Source of the DNA: Arthrobacter ipis
Lineage (GTDB): Bacteria; Actinomycetota; Actinomycetes; Actinomycetales; Micrococcaceae
Assembly (NCBI RefSeq): GCF_014694315.1
Contig: NZ_JAAOXD010000001.1
Coordinates: 565,059-629,058 of the forward strand
Reading direction: 5' to 3'
Length of the DNA stretch: 64,000 nucleotides
Program-made: the position numbers and the translations under genes
Shown: positions 60,208 to 64,000 of the stretch, in pieces
Position numbering within the stretch: position 1 is the stretch's first letter
Layout of the letters: every line of letters begins with the position of its first letter
The notes under the pieces: model-generated
Databases searched by the model: none
What the model was told of the DNA's origin: nothing
Seen by the model: only the letters and a program-made list of their open reading frames with translations

Positions 60208-61547
60208 CCTCCCTGCTCCTTGTCTGCATGGCGCTGGCGTTTCTCGGTGCCGCAGCGCTGCTGACTGCTGCCGAGGCGGCGTTCAGCTTTCTTCCGCGCC
60301 ACGACGCCGAACAGGCGGTGCAGGGTAGCCGGGGGCCGGCGCTGCGGAGGATCCTGGATCAGCCGATGACGCACATGCGTGCCCTGCGTTTCTGGCGGAT
60401 CTGGTTCGAGACGGCCTCCGCGGTGGCCGTGGCTGTGCTCCTCTACAGCGTGCTGGACAACGTCTGGCTGGCCGGCCTGGCCGCGACAGGCATCATGGCG
60501 GTCCTCGGGTTTGTGCTGGTGGGCGTCTCGCCGCGCCAGCTGGGCCGCTCGCATCCGGCCGGCGTGGCGCAGTACTCTGCGTCACTGGTCCGGTTCCTTG
60601 CCTGGATACTCGGCCCGATCCCCGCGTGGCTGGTCCGGCTGGGCAGTGCCGTGGCCCCGGGTTCGCCCAACGGTGACGACTCGTACTTCAGCGAGGAGGA
60701 GTTCCGCGAACTGGTTGACCGGGCCACTGAGTCGGACATGATCGAGGACAATGAGGCAGAACTCATCCAGTCCGTGTTCGAGTTCGGCGACACCCTGGTC
60801 CGCGCCGTCATGGTGCCCCGGACTGACATCCTGACCATCGACGCCGGTTCAAGCCTGCACAGCGCGATGGCTCTGTTCCTGCGGTCGGGGTATTCCAGGA
60901 TCCCTGTCATCGGGGAGAGCACAGACCAGATCCTGGGCATCATCTACCTCAAGGATGTGGCCGCCGCGATCCACGGCATGGATCCGGAGGCCGAACCTCC
61001 CATAGTGGACGTGCTGGCCCGCGAGGTCCGCTACGTGCCGGATTCCAAGCCGGTAAGCGACCTCCTGCGGGAACTCCAGAAGGAATCCACGCACGTGGCC
61101 ATCGTCATCGACGAGTACGGCGGGACGGCAGGGCTGGTGACGCTGGAGGACCTCATCGAAGAGCTGGTCGGCGAAATCGTCGATGAATACGATTCTGAGG
61201 GCGCCGCCGTCGTCGACCTCGGCGACGGCACGTACCGGGTGAGCGCCCGGATGGGGATCGACGACCTCGGTGAGCTGTTCGGCATCGAACTGGACGACGA
61301 CGAGGTGGACACCGTGGGCGGCCTGCTGGCCAAGGCCCTCGGCCGGGTCCCGATCGTGGGCAGTGCCGTGGATATCGACGGCGTTTCGCTGCGCGCCGAG
61401 CGGCTCGAGGGCCGCCGGAACCGCGTCAGCCACATCATTGCGGGCGCCGCGCCGAAAGGCCCCGTTCCAAACAATACTGACCTTGAAGAACTTCTCGACG
61501 AGGCCGAATCAATGCAACAGGGAGTTCCACGTGAGCAAGCAGAATAA
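60204..61547 (+). CDS. CNNM/CorC-type (HlyC/DUF21) membrane protein with CBS pair
   Basis: A 447-aa membrane protein. The DUF21/CNNM transmembrane domain (residues 1-150, three to four helices, ending near TYFSEEEF-like DDSYFSEEEFRELVD) is followed by two CBS domains around 205-330 (MVPRTDILTID, SRIPVIGES, VAIVIDEYGGTAGLVTLEDLIEEL). The CorC_HlyC domain, about 350-430, closes the protein. Related CNNM proteins transport or regulate Mg2+; the hemolysin label in databases is historical. GTG 60204 overlaps ybeY. It overlaps era by 17 nt. Confidence 0.9.
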   Translation: MTSLLLVCMALAFLGAAALLTAAEAAFSFLPRHDAEQAVQGSRGPALRRILDQPMTHMRALRFWRIWFETASAVAVAVLLYSVLDNVWLAGLAATGIMAVLGFVLVGVSPRQLGRSHPAGVAQYSASLVRFLAWILGPIPAWLVRLGSAVAPGSPNGDDSYFSEEEFRELVDRATESDMIEDNEAELIQSVFEFGDTLVRAVMVPRTDILTIDAGSSLHSAMALFLRSGYSRIPVIGESTDQILGIIYLKDVAAAIHGMDPEAEPPIVDVLAREVRYVPDSKPVSDLLRELQKESTHVAIVIDEYGGTAGLVTLEDLIEELVGEIVDEYDSEGAAVVDLGDGTYRVSARMGIDDLGELFGIELDDDEVDTVGGLLAKALGRVPIVGSAVDIDGVSLRAERLEGRRNRVSHIIAGAAPKGPVPNNTDLEELLDEAESMQQGVPREQAE

Positions 61548-62490
61548 GGCCGACGGCGGCGAACCGTTCGGCGGGTACCACGCCGGATTCTCGGTGCTGG
61601 TGGGCCGGCCCAATGCCGGCAAGTCCACCCTCACCAACGCGCTGGTGGGCAAGAAGGTGGCCATCACGTCCGCCAAGCCCCAGACCACGCGGCACACAAT
61701 CCGCGGAATCGTCCACCGCGAGGACGCCCAGCTGATCCTCGTGGACACCCCCGGCCTGCACCGGCCCCGCACACTGCTGGGCAAGCGTCTTAACGACCTC
61801 GTTGCCGACACGCTTTCAGAGGTGGACGCGATCGGGTTCTGCATCCCTGCCAACGAGAAGATCGGCCCCGGTGACAAGTTCATCGCCGCCCAGCTTGCCG
61901 CCGTGGGGCGCAAGCCGGTGATTGCCCTCGTCACCAAGACCGACCTGGTGGACCGGCAGGCCCTGACGGAGCAACTGCTGGCCGTCGCCGAGCTCGGCAG
62001 GGAAGTGCTGGGCGAGGAAGGCTGGAAGGACATCGTTCCGGTCTCGGCCGCGGACGGGTTCCAGGTGGGCACGGTGGCGGACGTCCTGATCAGCCACATG
62101 CCGCCGTCGCCGCCGCTCTATCCGGACGGCGAGCTGACCGATGAGCCCGAGGCCGTCATGGTGGCCGAACTCATCCGCGAGGCTGCGCTGGAGGGTGTGC
62201 GCGACGAGCTGCCGCACTCACTGGCCGTGGTGGTCGAGGAGATCGTTCCCCGGGAGGGCCGGACCGAGGACAACCCGCTCCTCGACGTCCGCGTCAACCT
62301 CTACGTGGAGCGCCCTTCCCAGAAGGCCATCATTATCGGCAAGGGAGGAAGCCGCCTGCGGGAGGTCGGCACCAACGCGCGGAAGGGCATTGAGGCGCTC
62401 CTGGGCACCCGCATCTACCTCGACCTGCACGTCAAGGTGGCCAAGGACTGGCAGCGCGATCCCAAGCAGTTGGTGAAGCTCGGGTTCTGA
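61531..62490 (+). CDS. era: GTPase Era
   Basis: GTPase for 16S rRNA 3'-end maturation and 30S assembly. The 319-aa protein starts at GTG 61531 (SKQNKADGGEPFGG) with AGGGAG 6 nt upstream, inside the end of the CNNM gene. Motifs are G1 GRPNAGKS (about residues 25-32), the switch TTRHTIRG, G3 DTPGLHRP near 72 and G4 TKTDLV near 133. The KH domain at about 235-310 has IIGKGGSRLREVGTNAR. With ybeY it joins two factors of the same rRNA step in one operon. Confidence 0.96.
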   Translation: MSKQNKADGGEPFGGYHAGFSVLVGRPNAGKSTLTNALVGKKVAITSAKPQTTRHTIRGIVHREDAQLILVDTPGLHRPRTLLGKRLNDLVADTLSEVDAIGFCIPANEKIGPGDKFIAAQLAAVGRKPVIALVTKTDLVDRQALTEQLLAVAELGREVLGEEGWKDIVPVSAADGFQVGTVADVLISHMPPSPPLYPDGELTDEPEAVMVAELIREAALEGVRDELPHSLAVVVEEIVPREGRTEDNPLLDVRVNLYVERPSQKAIIIGKGGSRLREVGTNARKGIEALLGTRIYLDLHVKVAKDWQRDPKQLVKLGF

Positions 62491-62617
62491 CCCGCCGACG
62501 CCAGCGCGCCAAGGCTAACGCCTGCGCGCCGGGCCGGGAAGGCCGGATGTCCGGTGTTTTCCCAGAAACGGCTACTAAAATAGGCCGGATCCCATTTTTT
62601 CGAGGAAGGTACACCCT

Positions 62618-64000
62618 GTGGTGCGACGCCGCGACAACCGCGCCCAAGGACCGGGCACACCCGCCCGTTCCGAGCCAGCTGCCCGGCATGCCGAGGACGC
62701 CCGGCTGGGCGCTGCCCGGCACCTGAACGTCCGCCACATGCCCGCGTGGCTCAAGGTGACCACCGCCGTGGTTGCTGTGGTCCTGGCCGGCGGCCTCGCT
62801 TTTGCCGGCTACTGGTACTTCAGGCTGCAGTCCAACATCTCCACTGCCGCGCTCGGTGCCGGAAGCAGCCACACCGACGCCACGGACGATGCCACCGGCA
62901 GGCTGCAGATCCTGATCCTGGGGTCCGACACCCGCGACGGCAAGAACTCGAATTACGGCAGTACCGAGGATTCCACCGGCTACGGCAATTCCGACGTCAT
63001 GATGCTCATGGACATCTCGGAGGACAACAAGCGGGTCAACGTGATCAGCTTCCCCCGCGACCTGTTGGTGGACATCCCCAAGTGCACCGACCAAAAGACC
63101 GGCAAGCAGTACCCGGCCCGCAGCGGCATCATGATCAACGAAGCCATGAAGGAGGCCGGCATCGGCTGCGCGGTGGACACCGTCAACAAGCTGACGGGCA
63201 TGGAGATTGACCACTTCATGATGGCCGACTTCAACGCCGTCAAGGAACTGTCGAACGCCGTGGGCGGCGTCGAGGTGTGCATCAGCGACGCCGTCTACGA
63301 CCCCGACTCGCGGCTGAAGTTGCCCAAGGGAACATCCCAGGTACAGGGCGAACAGGCCCTCGCCTTCCTCCGCACCCGCCACGCGTTCGCTGACGGCGGC
63401 GACCTCGGCCGCATCAGGGCCCAGCAGGGCTTCCTGTCGTCCCTGACCCGCAAGATCAAGGATGACGGCACCCTCTCCAACCCGGCGCGGCTCCTGAACA
63501 TCGCCGACGTCATCACCAAGAACCTCACCGTCGACGACGGGCTCGCCTCGGTACCGGCGATGGTCACCATCGGCAACCGGCTGAAGACGATCGACGTCGG
63601 CAAGGTCGCCTTTGTGGCGACACCGACCGTCCCTGCGGCCAGCGATCCCAACCGGCTCGAAGCTGCGCAGCCGGCCGCCTCGCAGCTGTTCGCCGCTCTG
63701 CGGAAGGACGTCGACCTGACCGACCCGGACGGGAAGGAAACCCCGTCGCCGTCGGCCACGCCCAAGCCTTCGGCGAGCTCCACGCCGTCGGCCACACCCA
63801 AGCCCACAGCGACGGCGGCGCCGTATGACAAGGCGCTGCAGCCCATCACCGTGGCAAACGGAACCGGTTCGCCCACCCGGACCCAGGAAATCGTTGAGGC
63901 CGTGGTGGCCGGCGGCTTCACCCAGGTGGGGCAGTTGGAGGCCGACACCACTACAAAGACCATGGTGTACTACGGACCCGAGTTCGCGGATGTCGCCGCC
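62618..64000 (+). CDS. LytR-CpsA-Psr (LCP) family protein with LytR C-terminal domain (partial, runs off the window)
   Basis: The open frame from GTG 62618 (AGGAAGG 8 nt upstream; GTG 62621 is an alternative) continues to the window end without a stop, 461 codons so far. It has a polar cytoplasmic N-terminus and a membrane helix (about residues 44-68). The LCP phosphotransferase domain includes ILILGSDTRDG, SFPRDLLVDIP, FNAVKELSNAVGGVEV and GEQALAFLRTRHA with the conserved Arg residues. A Pro/Ser/Thr linker (about 365-405) follows and then the start of a LytR_C domain. LCP proteins attach wall polymers such as teichoic acid or arabinogalactan to peptidoglycan. The gene starts 127 nt after era. 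Confidence 0.92.
   Translation, partial: MVRRRDNRAQGPGTPARSEPAARHAEDARLGAARHLNVRHMPAWLKVTTAVVAVVLAGGLAFAGYWYFRLQSNISTAALGAGSSHTDATDDATGRLQILILGSDTRDGKNSNYGSTEDSTGYGNSDVMMLMDISEDNKRVNVISFPRDLLVDIPKCTDQKTGKQYPARSGIMINEAMKEAGIGCAVDTVNKLTGMEIDHFMMADFNAVKELSNAVGGVEVCISDAVYDPDSRLKLPKGTSQVQGEQALAFLRTRHAFADGGDLGRIRAQQGFLSSLTRKIKDDGTLSNPARLLNIADVITKNLTVDDGLASVPAMVTIGNRLKTIDVGKVAFVATPTVPAASDPNRLEAAQPAASQLFAALRKDVDLTDPDGKETPSPSATPKPSASSTPSATPKPTATAAPYDKALQPITVANGTGSPTRTQEIVEAVVAGGFTQVGQLEADTTTKTMVYYGPEFADVAA

Overview
The window is a high-GC actinobacterial chromosome segment. Protein sequences and gene order point to the Micrococcaceae, most likely Arthrobacter or a close relative (inference from gene content, no search run). 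Supporting signs are the actinobacterial integration host factor mIHF between pyrF and gmk, a helicase-dead PriA, HrcA with a CIRCE operator next to a second-type DnaJ, a remnant of the DUF222/HNH (13E12-like) family, and frequent GTG/TTG starts with ATGA-type overlaps. Nearly all of the window is core genome. I saw no insertion sequence, prophage, CRISPR array, rRNA or tRNA.

Layout. 0.2-12.2 kb: rpsD and its terminator, then DUF948 protein, small membrane protein, alaS, ruvX, mltG, aroE, aroC, aroK, aroB, a TPR-like protein, efp and nusB, mostly overlapping. 12.3-13.6 kb: prsW on the minus strand. 13.7-22.7 kb: the pyrimidine operon pyrR-pyrB-pyrC-(PH-like membrane protein)-carA-carB-pyrF, preceded by a recognisable PyrR-binding RNA loop. 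22.8-29.0 kb: mihF, gmk, rpoZ, coaBC, metK, priA. 29.0-33.4 kb, minus strand: glycosyltransferase, alpha/beta hydrolase, aldo/keto reductase, VOC protein and a SorC/DeoR-type regulator. 33.5-37.7 kb: glpD-glpF-glpK, divergent from that regulator. 37.9-40.65 kb: leuS behind an apparent attenuator with the leader peptide MRAILLLS. 40.7-46.8 kb: DegV protein, DUF222 pseudogene, a 61-aa ORF, comEA, comEC and holA. 46.8-49.3 kb: an unrecognised 348-aa protein, repeat arrays, rpsT and a PemK/MazF-like protein on the minus strand. 49.4-57.3 kb: lepA, hemW, DUF4870 and DUF3097 proteins (minus), hrcA, dnaJ, rsmE. 57.4-64 kb: GerMN lipoprotein (minus), phoH, ybeY, a CNNM/CBS protein, era, and an LCP-family protein cut by the window end.

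The most unusual signal is in the non-coding DNA. All five convergent gene junctions, and some other gene ends, carry repeats. Most are short tandem arrays of 14-19 nt units that differ in sequence from locus to locus but contain a stop codon, often a copy of the stop region of the adjacent gene, so that stops fall in several or all frames just past the gene. One convergent junction instead carries a long palindrome with a 16-nt insertion in one arm. A related six-unit 15-nt array is translated as the N-terminus of PriA. Other regulatory candidates are the leaderless-looking leuS attenuator, the PyrR loop that would sequester the pyrR ribosome-binding site, competing hairpins behind glpK, and an operator-like palindrome over the glpD promoter.
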